A stretch of 64,000 nucleotides of DNA from Brevundimonas sp. UBA4553 (lineage in GTDB: Bacteria; Pseudomonadota; Alphaproteobacteria; Caulobacterales; Caulobacteraceae), in contig NZ_DGLD01000019.1 of NCBI RefSeq assembly GCF_002387245.1, positions 448,116 to 512,115 on the forward strand, given 5' to 3'. The translations under genes were made by a program, and so were the position numbers. The notes under the pieces are model-generated. The model had not been told where the DNA came from. It ran no database searches and worked only from the letters and a program-made list of their open reading frames with translations. Below are positions 36,302-45,202 of the stretch, piece by piece (position 1 is the first letter of the stretch; each line of letters starts with the position of its first letter).

Positions 36302-37654
36302 ATGAAAACGACCCACGCCCTGATGCTCGGGGCCGCGCTTGCGGCCCTGGGCGGACAGACGATGGCGCAGACCGCCGAGCGTCCGCTGCGCCCTGAACCC
36401 GCGCCAGTCCAGGCTTCCGACCGGCCAGTGGTCCCTCCGACCGAGCAGCCGGAACGGATCATCCTCAACCTGACAGCCGACCCGGCGCACGAGATGGCCG
36501 TAACCTGGCGTACTGCACCGGGCGCCGTCGGCTTCGTTGAATTCGCTGAGGCCCAGGATGGTCCGGACTTCATCCAGCAGGCGGTGCGCATGACGGCTGT
36601 CACGGATGACGCGACCATCGCCGTGCGTGAAGCGGCCGAGTTCCGTGCGGCCTATCATTCGGCGGTGCTGAAAGGGCTGAAGCCTGAGACGGTCTATGCC
36701 TATCGCGTCGGCGACGGCGCGCGCTGGTCGGAATGGCTGCAGTTCCGCACTGCGGCGGCGACGGCCAAGCCCTTCACGTTCGTCTACATGGGGGACATGC
36801 AGAACAACATTCTCAGCGAGGCGTCTCGCACCATGAGGATGGCCTTCCGCAAGGCCGGGGACGCCGCCTTCGTCATCCACGCGGGCGATCTGATCAACCG
36901 GCACGACAGCGATAACGAATGGGGCGAGTGGTTCGCCGTCGGCGGCTTCCTGTACGCCCAGACGCCGCAGATGCCGACGCCGGGCAATCATGAATACGGA
37001 CGCGGTCCCGTGCTGAACCCTCAGTGGCGGCGTCAGTATACTCTGCCTGAAACCGGGCCCGCAGGCGTGGAGAAGCTGAAAGAGACGGCCTGGACCGTCG
37101 ACTATCAGGGGTTGCGACTGATCTCCGTCGACGCGCCCCTGTTCCACGGGGACGAGGCGATGCGAGCCGAGATGGTGCGCTGGCTCGACGGCCTGTTGGC
37201 GAACAATCCCAATCGCTGGACAGCGCTGTTCTTGCACTTCCCGCTGTTCTCGATCGATCCTGATCGTGACAATTCGCGGGTGCGCGACGCCCTGAAGCCG
37301 TTGATCGACAAGTACGGCGTTGATCTGGTGCTACAGGCCCATGATCATGGTTATGCGCGAGGGGCCATCGGCACGGGCCCGATGCTCAACGCGGGGCCAG
37401 CCCGGCCGTCCGATCATGGCTCGACCTATGTCGTGTCGGTCGCCGGTCCCAAGATGTACCCGGTGGCTGATCTCGGTTGGGCTACTCGATCGGCCTCGCG
37501 GACCCAGACCTTCCAGACCCTGGACGTATCGCCGGACGCAGTGACCTATCGCGCTTTCACCGCGACCGGCCGCGAACTGGACGCCTTCCGCCTGATCAAG
37601 GGCGCTGACGGTGTGTCGAGGATCGAGACACTGGCTGTCGACCAAGACCGCTAG
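36302..37654 (+). CDS. Purple-acid-phosphatase-type metallophosphoesterase
   Basis: A 450-residue secreted phosphatase. The signal peptide reads ALMLGAALAALGGQTMAQ. An N-terminal fibronectin-III-like PAP domain (about residues 50-160, RIILNLTADPAHEMAVTWRT) precedes a calcineurin-like metallophosphatase domain. Metal motifs visible are VYMGDMQNN, VIHAGDLINRHDSDNEW, PTPGNHEYGRG, LFLHFPLFS and LQAHDHGYARG. The function would be release of phosphate from esters in the periplasm or outside. It follows a TonB receptor in what looks like one transcription unit (14-bp gap), and a strong terminator closes it. Phosphodiesterase activity is an alternative. Confidence 0.88.
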   Translation: MKTTHALMLGAALAALGGQTMAQTAERPLRPEPAPVQASDRPVVPPTEQPERIILNLTADPAHEMAVTWRTAPGAVGFVEFAEAQDGPDFIQQAVRMTAVTDDATIAVREAAEFRAAYHSAVLKGLKPETVYAYRVGDGARWSEWLQFRTAAATAKPFTFVYMGDMQNNILSEASRTMRMAFRKAGDAAFVIHAGDLINRHDSDNEWGEWFAVGGFLYAQTPQMPTPGNHEYGRGPVLNPQWRRQYTLPETGPAGVEKLKETAWTVDYQGLRLISVDAPLFHGDEAMRAEMVRWLDGLLANNPNRWTALFLHFPLFSIDPDRDNSRVRDALKPLIDKYGVDLVLQAHDHGYARGAIGTGPMLNAGPARPSDHGSTYVVSVAGPKMYPVADLGWATRSASRTQTFQTLDVSPDAVTYRAFTATGRELDAFRLIKGADGVSRIETLAVDQDR

Positions 37655-37677
37655 TCCCTTCTAGTTGGAATGAAATG

Positions 37678-37712
37678 AAGGGAGGCGTCGGTTCCGGCGC
37701 CTCCCTTTCTTA
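37678..37712 (+). terminator. Rho-independent terminator after the phosphatase
   Basis: AAGGGAGGCG (37678-37687) and CGCCTCCCTT (37698-37707) form a perfect 10-bp stem with a 10-base loop, followed by TCTTA. It lies 23 bp after the phosphatase stop and closes the sigma/anti-sigma/receptor/phosphatase block. The 135 bp that follow, up to the next receptor, show no further gene and probably carry a promoter and leader. Confidence 0.8.
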
Positions 37713-37847
37713 TGTGGTGAATGCCGTTTGTTCCCGGAGGGGTCGTCATTGAACTGAGGTGTCAGCTTCACTGTGGATTTGCGGGGGCGTCGCCGGCCCG
37801 ACATCGACGCCCACTACGCCTCCCCGGACCTTCAAGGGGGATGTGCG

Positions 37848-40370
37848 ATGATGAAGTCAGTGAAAAACAAGGCTGGCCTGCTGACGGGGGCGGCAATGCT
37901 CAGCCTGGCCACGGCAGGCGCGGCTCACGCTCAGAGCGTGGCCCAGGATCATGTCTCGACGGTTGACGACGTGATCGTCACCGCCCAGCTGCGTGCGCAG
38001 GACCCGATCGAGGTGCCTTTCGCCCTGACGGCCTATAGCGGTCAGTTTCTTGAGAACCTGGGCGTTCAGGAGTTCGAGCAACTGTCGGCCTTCGTGCCGG
38101 GCTTCCTGGTGCAGAACCAGTCGCCGAACAATCCGGGTTTCGTGATGCGCGGCATCACTTCGGATTCCGGCGCCGCCACCGCAGAGCCTCGCGTCTCAGT
38201 GTTCCAGGATGGCGTGTCGATCTCCAAGTCGCGCGGCTCCTACGTTGAGCTGTTCGATCTGGAGCGCGTCGAAATCGCAAAAGGTCCGCAGTCGACCCTC
38301 TATGGCCGCGGCGCTCTGATCGGAGCGGTCAACCTGGTTCAGAACCGTGCTCGTCCGGGCGAGTTCGACGCCGAGATGCGCGCCGAGGCCGGCAGCGAGG
38401 GATATCGCCTGGTCGAAGGCTTCGTGAATGCGCCACTGGGCGATGACGCGGGCCTGCGTCTGGCCACGCGGATGAAGACCCGTGACGGCTCGGTCGAAAA
38501 CCTGCTCGGCGGCGAGGACTACAACGGCATCGAGACCAAGGCCTTCCGCCTGTCCGGCGCATGGACGCCCACCGACACAATACGCGCCGACCTGATCGCC
38601 AACTACCAGACGGACAACGCGAGCGGCACCTCATTCAAGTCGATCGCCTATGATCCGGCCGACCCGATCACGGGCGTCGTTCTGGGTGGCCGCGCGCCGT
38701 GGGAGGGCGCTGCCCTGACGCCAGGCGCGGCCTTCGATGGCGGCAAGAGCCTTGGCCTGGATCGCGAGGTCTGGGGCGTGACGGGTCTGGTGAAGTGGAC
38801 GCTGTCGCCGTCGCTAGCGCTGAACTCCACCACGGCTTATCGCCAGTTCGACTCGTATGAAACCTTCGACGCCGACGGTCTGTCGCTGCCGCTTCTGACC
38901 GCAGCCGAGGAGGCCTATGGCGAGCAGTGGAGCCAGGAGTTCCGTCTGAACTGGGACAATGGCGGACGCCTGTCGGGCTTCGCTGGCGCCGGCTGGTTCC
39001 ATGAGGAAGGCTATCAGCGCACGCCGACCCAGTTCGACGAGCGTATCGCTCTGGCTCAACTAGCCGGATTGTTGGACGGGTCGCCGACGACGGTGGGTCA
39101 CAACACCCTGCCGATCTCGGCCTATCCGATTGTAGCCACGCAGTTCCTGCAGGCGACGCTGACGCCGCTGGGGGCAGGGGCTCTTGCCGCGCCGATCGCC
39201 GCGAACCTGAAGCCGGCCCATATCGAGATTCCCATCAACAGCGCCGAACTGACGTCCTACGACCTATTCGCGGATCTGACGTTCAAGGCTACCGACCGGC
39301 TCGAGTTCGCAGGCGGCGTCCGCTACACGCGCGACGAAAAGACCACGGGTTACGCCAGTTCGGTCGCCAACGGCCGTTCCATCGCGGGCGGGCTGCTGGC
39401 TGTGCTTCAGGGCGCCGTGCCGCCGGCCCAGGTTCCGGCCCTGCTGGGCGGCCTCGCCAATCCGAACGCAGTCAATCTGCCGGCGACGCTTCTTCCGCTG
39501 TTCGGCCTGACGGCGCAACCGACCGCCAACAACGGCGACTTCGTCTATGACGATCACGAGGACGACGGCTTCACCTGGCGCCTGACGGCGCGCTACGTCC
39601 TGTCGGAGGACGCCAGCCTCTACGCCAACTACGCGCGCGGCCGTCGCCCTGAGGTCCTGAGCGTCAGCGGCCCTGCAACACCGTTGGGCGCTCCGACCTT
39701 CAAAGTCATCGAGGCAGAGACGGTCGACAGCTTCGAGATCGGCGCCAAGGCGGCGCTGATGGATGGGCGTCTGCGGCTGGACGGCGCGGTCTTCCACTAC
39801 GCTTACGACAACTTCCAGACGACGGTTCAGGAAGGCACGCGCTTCATCACCACCAATGCGGGCGAGGCCAGCGCCTACGGCTTCGAGGGGCAGGTTTTCT
39901 GGGCCGCCACCAACAACTTCGACCTGTTCGGCACCTATGGCTACAACCACTCGCGGTTTGAAGCGGGCCTGTATGACGGCAACCGTTTCCGTCTGTCGCC
40001 CGATAACATGGCGTCGATCGGCGCCATCTGGCGTCTGCCGGTCGCGGGCGGCGAGGTCGAGGTGCAGCCGACATACACCTGGCAATCCAAGGTCTTCTTC
40101 GACGACAACAACGACATCCCGGCGCTGCAGACCCAGAACTTCGTCCCGGACACGATCCAGGACGAGTATCAGGACAGCTACGGCCTGCTGAACCTGCGGA
40201 TTCGCTATGCGCCGTCCTCGGGCAACTGGGGGGTGGAGGCCTTTGGCGAAAACCTGCTGGACGAGGAGTATATCAAGGACGCTGGCAACACCGGCGACGC
40301 CCTCGGCCTGCCAACCTTCATCGCCGGACGCCCCGCCAGCTATGGCGTGGCCTTCACTGTTCGCTACTGA
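37848..40370 (+). CDS. TonB-dependent outer-membrane receptor (phosphatase-linked)
   Basis: An 840-residue TonB receptor. It has a signal peptide (AGLLTGAAMLSLATAGAAHAQ), a TonB box-like VDDVIVTAQL, a plug with FVPGFLVQNQSPNNPGFVMR and LERVEIAKGPQSTLYGRGAL, and a barrel ending in a Tyr-Arg-Tyr-type strand (GVAFTVRY). It lacks an STN domain, so it should be controlled by others. ATG 37848 is supported by AAGGGGG upstream; an ATG three bases later is equivalent. The phoD gene starts 11 bp after its stop, giving a second receptor-phosphatase pair in the same region. Cargo is not readable, but linkage suggests organic phosphate. Confidence 0.88.
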   Translation: MMKSVKNKAGLLTGAAMLSLATAGAAHAQSVAQDHVSTVDDVIVTAQLRAQDPIEVPFALTAYSGQFLENLGVQEFEQLSAFVPGFLVQNQSPNNPGFVMRGITSDSGAATAEPRVSVFQDGVSISKSRGSYVELFDLERVEIAKGPQSTLYGRGALIGAVNLVQNRARPGEFDAEMRAEAGSEGYRLVEGFVNAPLGDDAGLRLATRMKTRDGSVENLLGGEDYNGIETKAFRLSGAWTPTDTIRADLIANYQTDNASGTSFKSIAYDPADPITGVVLGGRAPWEGAALTPGAAFDGGKSLGLDREVWGVTGLVKWTLSPSLALNSTTAYRQFDSYETFDADGLSLPLLTAAEEAYGEQWSQEFRLNWDNGGRLSGFAGAGWFHEEGYQRTPTQFDERIALAQLAGLLDGSPTTVGHNTLPISAYPIVATQFLQATLTPLGAGALAAPIAANLKPAHIEIPINSAELTSYDLFADLTFKATDRLEFAGGVRYTRDEKTTGYASSVANGRSIAGGLLAVLQGAVPPAQVPALLGGLANPNAVNLPATLLPLFGLTAQPTANNGDFVYDDHEDDGFTWRLTARYVLSEDASLYANYARGRRPEVLSVSGPATPLGAPTFKVIEAETVDSFEIGAKAALMDGRLRLDGAVFHYAYDNFQTTVQEGTRFITTNAGEASAYGFEGQVFWAATNNFDLFGTYGYNHSRFEAGLYDGNRFRLSPDNMASIGAIWRLPVAGGEVEVQPTYTWQSKVFFDDNNDIPALQTQNFVPDTIQDEYQDSYGLLNLRIRYAPSSGNWGVEAFGENLLDEEYIKDAGNTGDALGLPTFIAGRPASYGVAFTVRY

Positions 40371-40381
40371 GGGCTGGCGGC

Positions 40382-42082
40382 ATGACCATGAACCGTCGCG
40401 GCCTTCTGGGTCTGTTCGGGGCCGGGGCGGCCATTGGCGCGACGCCGGCTATGGCGGAGGCGGCTTCGGCCTCCTTCGCCCACGGCGTCGCCTCCGGCGA
40501 TCCGGGAACGGACCGGGTGATCCTGTGGACGCGCGTCACGCCAGCGGAGGGTTCAAGCGGCCCGATTTCGGTGGCCTGGCGCGTGCTGGAAGGTGAGGCG
40601 ACTGTCGTTTCCGGCCGGTTCGACACCGGACCGGAGCGCGATTACACCGTCAAGATCGATGTCGCCGGGCTGCGCCCTGGCCGCGACTATCGCTACGACT
40701 TCGCCGTGGGCGAGATCCGCTCGCCGGTCGGGCGCACCCGCACCCTGGCTGCTGAAGGCGAGACGTCTGTCAATCTGGCGGTCGTGTCGTGCCAGTTGTA
40801 CCCTGGCGGCCTTTTCAACGTCTATGAAGCCATTGCAGCCCTGCCGTCGCTGGACGCCGTGGTGCACCTTGGCGACTACATCTATGAGTACGGGGCCGAG
40901 GCGGACGCCTATGGCATGGCCACCGGCGCAGCGTTGAACCGCCTACCCGAGCCGCGTCATGAGATCGTGACTCTGGCCGACTATCGGACCCGTCACGCCC
41001 AGTACAAGACCGACGCCGACCTTCAGGCCGCCCATGCCCGTGCGCCCTTCATCTGTGTCTGGGACGACCATGAGACGGCCAACGACGCCTGGCTGCACGG
41101 CGCCGAGAACCACCAGCCTGAGACCGAAGGTGACTTCGCCGTCCGCAAGGCGGCCGCGCTAAAGGCCTATTATGAGTGGATGCCGATCCGCGAGGCGGCA
41201 CCCGGTGCGCTGAAGGAGGCCATCCACCGCAGCTTCCACTTCGGCGATCTGGCCAGCCTGATGATGGTCGAGACGAGGCTGACAGGGCGCACGGAACCGC
41301 TCGACTACAGCAAGGATCTGACCGCCAAGGACGGTCCCGACGGCGAGCCTGTGCTGGACCTGGATGCGTTCCGGGCCAGACTCAACGACCCGGCGCGCGA
41401 TCTGATGGGGCCTGATCAACGCGAATGGCTGACGCGTGAACTGAAGGCTTCAAAAGCGGCCGGCCGTCCGTGGCAGGTGCTTGGCAATCAGGTCGTAACC
41501 GCTCGCGTGGCAGGACCCGACGTGTCGCGCACCATGACGCCCGCGCAGATCGAGGGCCTGATGGCCCAGGTCCCCGAAGCTTTCCGTGAGCAGTTCGAGC
41601 AGGCCCTGTTCCTGTTCAAGATGGGGCTGCCGTTCAATCTTGACGCCTGGGACGGTTATCCGGCGGGACGCGAGCGTCTCTATGCCGCCTTCGCCGACGC
41701 CGGAGTGCAGCCGATCGTCCTGGCTGGCGACAGCCACGCCTTCTGGGTCAATGAGCTGAAAGACGCCGGCGGCGTCCGTCGCGCCGTGGAGTTTGGAACC
41801 AGCGCGGTCTCCAGTCCTTCGATCGGCGACGCCATAGGCGGCTTCCCGCTGGGCGCGGCCTTGATGCAGACCAATGACGAGGTCGCCTTCTGCGACCAGT
41901 CCGCCAAGGGCTTTGTGCTGCTTTCCCTGACGAAAGACCGCGCCGACGCGACGCTGATGGCGGTCTCGACCATCTTCGCCAAACCGTTCGAGGTATCGCC
42001 GTTGAAACGGTTCAGCGTGCGCCCGGATGGCGGATTGGTGGACGAAACTGGATCGAGCCCGGCATCCCAGAGCACGACCTGA
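40382..42082 (+). CDS. phoD: PhoD-type alkaline phosphatase/phosphodiesterase
   Basis: A 566-residue secreted enzyme of the PhoD family, which releases phosphate from mono- and diesters and depends on iron and calcium. A Tat-type signal starts MTMNRRGLLGLFGAGAA. The N-terminal Fn3-like domain has HGVASGDPGTDRVILWTRVT, the family signature. The catalytic part shows VVSCQLYPGGLFNVYEA, VVHLGDYIYEYG, CVWDDHETANDAW and LAGDSHAFWVNEL, supplying the metal ligands. Length matches PhoD. It lies 11 bp after a TonB receptor. Tat export suits a cofactor loaded before secretion. Confidence 0.92.
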   Translation: MTMNRRGLLGLFGAGAAIGATPAMAEAASASFAHGVASGDPGTDRVILWTRVTPAEGSSGPISVAWRVLEGEATVVSGRFDTGPERDYTVKIDVAGLRPGRDYRYDFAVGEIRSPVGRTRTLAAEGETSVNLAVVSCQLYPGGLFNVYEAIAALPSLDAVVHLGDYIYEYGAEADAYGMATGAALNRLPEPRHEIVTLADYRTRHAQYKTDADLQAAHARAPFICVWDDHETANDAWLHGAENHQPETEGDFAVRKAAALKAYYEWMPIREAAPGALKEAIHRSFHFGDLASLMMVETRLTGRTEPLDYSKDLTAKDGPDGEPVLDLDAFRARLNDPARDLMGPDQREWLTRELKASKAAGRPWQVLGNQVVTARVAGPDVSRTMTPAQIEGLMAQVPEAFREQFEQALFLFKMGLPFNLDAWDGYPAGRERLYAAFADAGVQPIVLAGDSHAFWVNELKDAGGVRRAVEFGTSAVSSPSIGDAIGGFPLGAALMQTNDEVAFCDQSAKGFVLLSLTKDRADATLMAVSTIFAKPFEVSPLKRFSVRPDGGLVDETGSSPASQSTT

Positions 42083-42114
42083 TCAGCCTGCCGCGACTAT
42101 GCCGTCGCGCAAGT

Positions 42115-43572
42115 TCAAGCGATCTGGAACGTGGGCGGCGGCAGGCTAAGACGGCTGTCGTCCACGTGAGTCTGGCGGAAGAAGCGGACGATCAAGGGTT
42201 GGACCTCTGGGTGCGCCTCAAAGACGTTATGGCCGGCGTTCTCGACCAGCACCTGCGTCTTGTTCTGGAACTGGGCGGCCACCTCGGCCTGTTCTTCCAG
42301 TGGCGTCCTGCCATCGAGAGAGCCTGCGACCAGAAGGGCGGGGGTTTCGATACGGATTGGCGCCCGGAAGTCCGCGCCCAGATCGACGCCAGGAATAGCG
42401 CCCAGCAGATGCGGCATGGGCATGTTGAAGGCGTCGCCCAGAACGGCGGTTTTCGCCTCCCTGGTGACCAGCGTCAGACGTTCGGGCGAGATGCCTGAGG
42501 CCAGATCCATCGCTTCGGACATGCCTCCGAGATTGAAGAAATGGTGAGGCGGCGGGAATAACGGCGGCAGTACGTCGGTCTTTCCGGCATCGAGCGCCAG
42601 GTAGATTTTCGGCAGCATGGACAGAGACGGCGGATTGGCGACCATGGCGGAGGCCATGTACTGGATGCCGAAGCCGCCGATCTGCATATCAATCGCGCCG
42701 TTCTCAGCGGCCAGGGCCACCGTCGCTGGATCGCCCTCAAACCGCTCGTGCACGCGGCGCATCAGGGCAGGCATATTGGGTATAGCGGCGCGAACGGTCG
42801 GGTCCTGTCCCATCAGCTGATCCACACGGTCGAGGAACATATCTATATGGGCCGGACGCTTGACGGTCTGATCCTGCCCTTCAAGGCTGGCCAGGGCGAC
42901 GCGGCCGATCGAATTCGGGTGGCGCTTCAACACCGACAGGGCCAGGTGGGTGCCGTAGCTGATGCCCCACAGATTGACTTTCTCCACGCCTAAATGGCGG
43001 CGCAGGTCTTCGATGTCGTCGGCGTTCTGTTCGGTGTTGTAGCCGGTCATGGCGATGCCGGCGCGGGTCCAGTCGATCCAGGCCTTCTGCATTTCCTCGC
43101 GGTACCAGGCAGTGATCCCGGCGTGGGTCATGGCGGGGAACGGCGTGGTCGTGGCGCGCTCGGGAATATGGCCCGAAAGCCCAACCCCGCGCTGATCCAG
43201 TGCGATGACGTCGGCTACTTCTCTCAAGGCCATGAAGATAGGGAAGCGCGGCCCCATGGCGGTGTGCACGCCAGACCCGCCGGGTCCGCCTGCAAGATAG
43301 ACAATGGGCGGTCCAGGATTCTTCGCTGTCGAAGCGAAGCGCACATAGCCGATGCGAATGCGGCGCGAGCCCGGAATGCGGCGATCCTCGGGAACCTCGA
43401 AGAAGCCGCGTTCAGCGTCGACCTCCTCGCCGCTGCCAGCCTTGAAGCGGAAGGGACCGGCTTCGGGCTTGGCGTCCAGCGCCACGGCGGTTTTCGACAG
43501 AAGCGCCAGGCCGGGGAGCGAAAGGCCGGCGGCGGCGAGGATGGAGCGGCGGTTCAATGATGTGTGGGTCAT
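42115..43572 (-). CDS. Secreted alpha/beta hydrolase (tripeptidyl aminopeptidase-like)
   Basis: A 485-residue serine hydrolase. The N-terminus looks like a Tat signal (LNRRSILAAAGLSLPGLALL). The oxyanion region is YLAGGPGGSGVHTAMG, the nucleophile motif WGISYGTHLALSVL, and the C-terminal part TPALLVAGSLDGRTPLEEQA with a later His in ENAGHNVFE resembles the TAP-like C-terminal domain. Similar enzymes remove peptides from N-termini or act as proline iminopeptidases. It points toward phoD but shares no unit with it, and is divergent from the LytTR gene. Substrate unknown. Confidence 0.82.
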   Translation of the reverse strand: MTHTSLNRRSILAAAGLSLPGLALLSKTAVALDAKPEAGPFRFKAGSGEEVDAERGFFEVPEDRRIPGSRRIRIGYVRFASTAKNPGPPIVYLAGGPGGSGVHTAMGPRFPIFMALREVADVIALDQRGVGLSGHIPERATTTPFPAMTHAGITAWYREEMQKAWIDWTRAGIAMTGYNTEQNADDIEDLRRHLGVEKVNLWGISYGTHLALSVLKRHPNSIGRVALASLEGQDQTVKRPAHIDMFLDRVDQLMGQDPTVRAAIPNMPALMRRVHERFEGDPATVALAAENGAIDMQIGGFGIQYMASAMVANPPSLSMLPKIYLALDAGKTDVLPPLFPPPHHFFNLGGMSEAMDLASGISPERLTLVTREAKTAVLGDAFNMPMPHLLGAIPGVDLGADFRAPIRIETPALLVAGSLDGRTPLEEQAEVAAQFQNKTQVLVENAGHNVFEAHPEVQPLIVRFFRQTHVDDSRLSLPPPTFQIA

Positions 43573-43682
43573 GACCAGGGTTGAAGCAGGCTTTCCGGCG
43601 CAGTGGGGCGCGGTTCGGCGAATGACGCTTCCTGGTCGGTGAATGGCAGCGCTTTCCGGTGAATAGCGATAGGGTCGCCGCC

Positions 43683-45125
43683 ATGTGGCGCATTCTTCTC
43701 ATTGCGATTCTCTGGACCTCGCTGCCGGCGGCGTTACGTGCGCAGGATCAGGACTATGGGTGGGAGGTCTGTCGGGGGGAAACAGGCCTTGCTGGACCCG
43801 TCCTGCACGACTGTCGCTTGATCGAAGGCGTCATCGATCCACAGGGACGCGACCTGTGGTTACGGGCCGTGGTGCAGCGTCCCGGCGGCGACGAACCCTC
43901 CGCCCTCTATGTCGTCGGCGCCGCCTCGTCCGAGATTTGGCTCAACGGTCAAAAGCTGGGCGTGAACGGACGACCGGGCGCCTCGGCAGCAACGGAGGCG
44001 CCGGGGCGCTATGAGGTGGCCTTTCCAATCCCCGAACGACTATGGCGCCCGGCTGGCAACCTAGTCGTCGTTCATATGTCATCCTTCCACGGGGTTGTCC
44101 GTCTGGACAATCCCGTCGGGGGAATCATGGTCGCCCCCTATCCTTGGCCATCGCGTACGATCCCTGTGGCGACCGCCTTTATCGCTGCTGGGGCTCTGTT
44201 CGCCGCCGCATTCGGCTTCGCCGTCATCTACAGTCTGCGGCGTACGGGTTCGAGCCTGGCGCTGGCGGCCCTGGCCGGAGTTGCGGGCCTGCAGGCGATA
44301 CTGGAGAGCCTGCGAGCGCTGGTTCCCTATGCTTATCCGGTTCACGGCTTGCGACTGGTCGGCATCTGGATTCTGAGCGCCGTCTTTGCGGTCCTCCTCG
44401 TGTCCTATGTCGTGTCGCGGTTCTGGCCGCAGGCGCGCCGTCCGTTCGTTCTTCTCGCTATTGCAGCCGTGGCCGTGACCAGCCTGGCTCAGGGTTTTGA
44501 TCTGAAGACGTTGCTGGCCCTGATTACCGGCTTAACGCTGTCGGCCGTTGTGGCCGCGGTCGCCGTGCGCCGTCGTCGGCCCGGAGCGCTGCTGATACTG
44601 GTCTATCTCGCTGTCTTCATTTCGGCGGGCCTGCTCTTTCCAGGCCTGCTCGTCGACCTGTCCTACTTCCTGTTCGCCACCGGTCTTCTCCTTCCTCTCC
44701 TGATGGCCGACGTGGTGCGGCTGGGCCGCGCCGATCAGGCGCGCGAGGCTGCGTTGACCCGCGCCGCCGCGCGGCCGAACTGCCTGACTGTCGCATCGGC
44801 CCGCGGCGTCGAGCGGGTGCCCTTGAGCGATATCCTGGCTGTGGTTGGGGCGGACGACTATGTCGAGCTACGCCTGAGGAAGGGTCGGCGACTGCTGCAC
44901 GCCGCCCGCCTTGACCGACTGGAAGCCGAGTTGCCGTCTGTCTTTCTGCGGGTGCACCGCTCGGTCATCGCTAACCTCGCTCATGCACGAGGCTTCGAAC
45001 GTGAAGACGGACGAAACCGGCTGCTGATGGATGAAGGCCTTCCTCTTCCCATCAGCCGAAGCCGCGTGTCCGCTGTGCGAGACGCCCTTGATGATCGGGC
45101 TGTAGTCGAACCCGCGAGCATATAA
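43683..45125 (+). CDS. Membrane-bound LytTR DNA-binding regulator
   Basis: A 480-residue protein with a signal peptide or first membrane anchor (ILLIAILWTSLPAALRAQ), a periplasmic domain of about 140 residues resembling a jelly-roll sensor (AASSEIWLNGQKLGVNGRPG), seven or so membrane segments (about residues 160-350) and a C-terminal LytTR domain (about 385-475: GVERVPLSDILAVVGADDYV, LRVHRSVIANLAHARGFERE). Such proteins sense an outside signal and bind DNA from the membrane. ATG 43683 is preferred over an earlier GTG because it begins the signal sequence. Target genes are unknown; the nearby pilus and kinase genes are candidates. Confidence 0.82.
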   Translation: MWRILLIAILWTSLPAALRAQDQDYGWEVCRGETGLAGPVLHDCRLIEGVIDPQGRDLWLRAVVQRPGGDEPSALYVVGAASSEIWLNGQKLGVNGRPGASAATEAPGRYEVAFPIPERLWRPAGNLVVVHMSSFHGVVRLDNPVGGIMVAPYPWPSRTIPVATAFIAAGALFAAAFGFAVIYSLRRTGSSLALAALAGVAGLQAILESLRALVPYAYPVHGLRLVGIWILSAVFAVLLVSYVVSRFWPQARRPFVLLAIAAVAVTSLAQGFDLKTLLALITGLTLSAVVAAVAVRRRRPGALLILVYLAVFISAGLLFPGLLVDLSYFLFATGLLLPLLMADVVRLGRADQAREAALTRAAARPNCLTVASARGVERVPLSDILAVVGADDYVELRLRKGRRLLHAARLDRLEAELPSVFLRVHRSVIANLAHARGFEREDGRNRLLMDEGLPLPISRSRVSAVRDALDDRAVVEPASI

Positions 45126-45202
45126 GCCGACGCCGTCCGTGCCGTGACAGCCTCAGCCCTTGCAGTCGATTGGAGACCGTGGCGAGATGCCGGCGAGCCG
45201 CG

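Noticed and set aside
37713..37847. Small upstream reading frame in the leader of the second phosphatase-linked receptor
   Set aside because: It runs into the receptor gene out of frame, lacks a ribosome site and has no conserved features; best read as leader.
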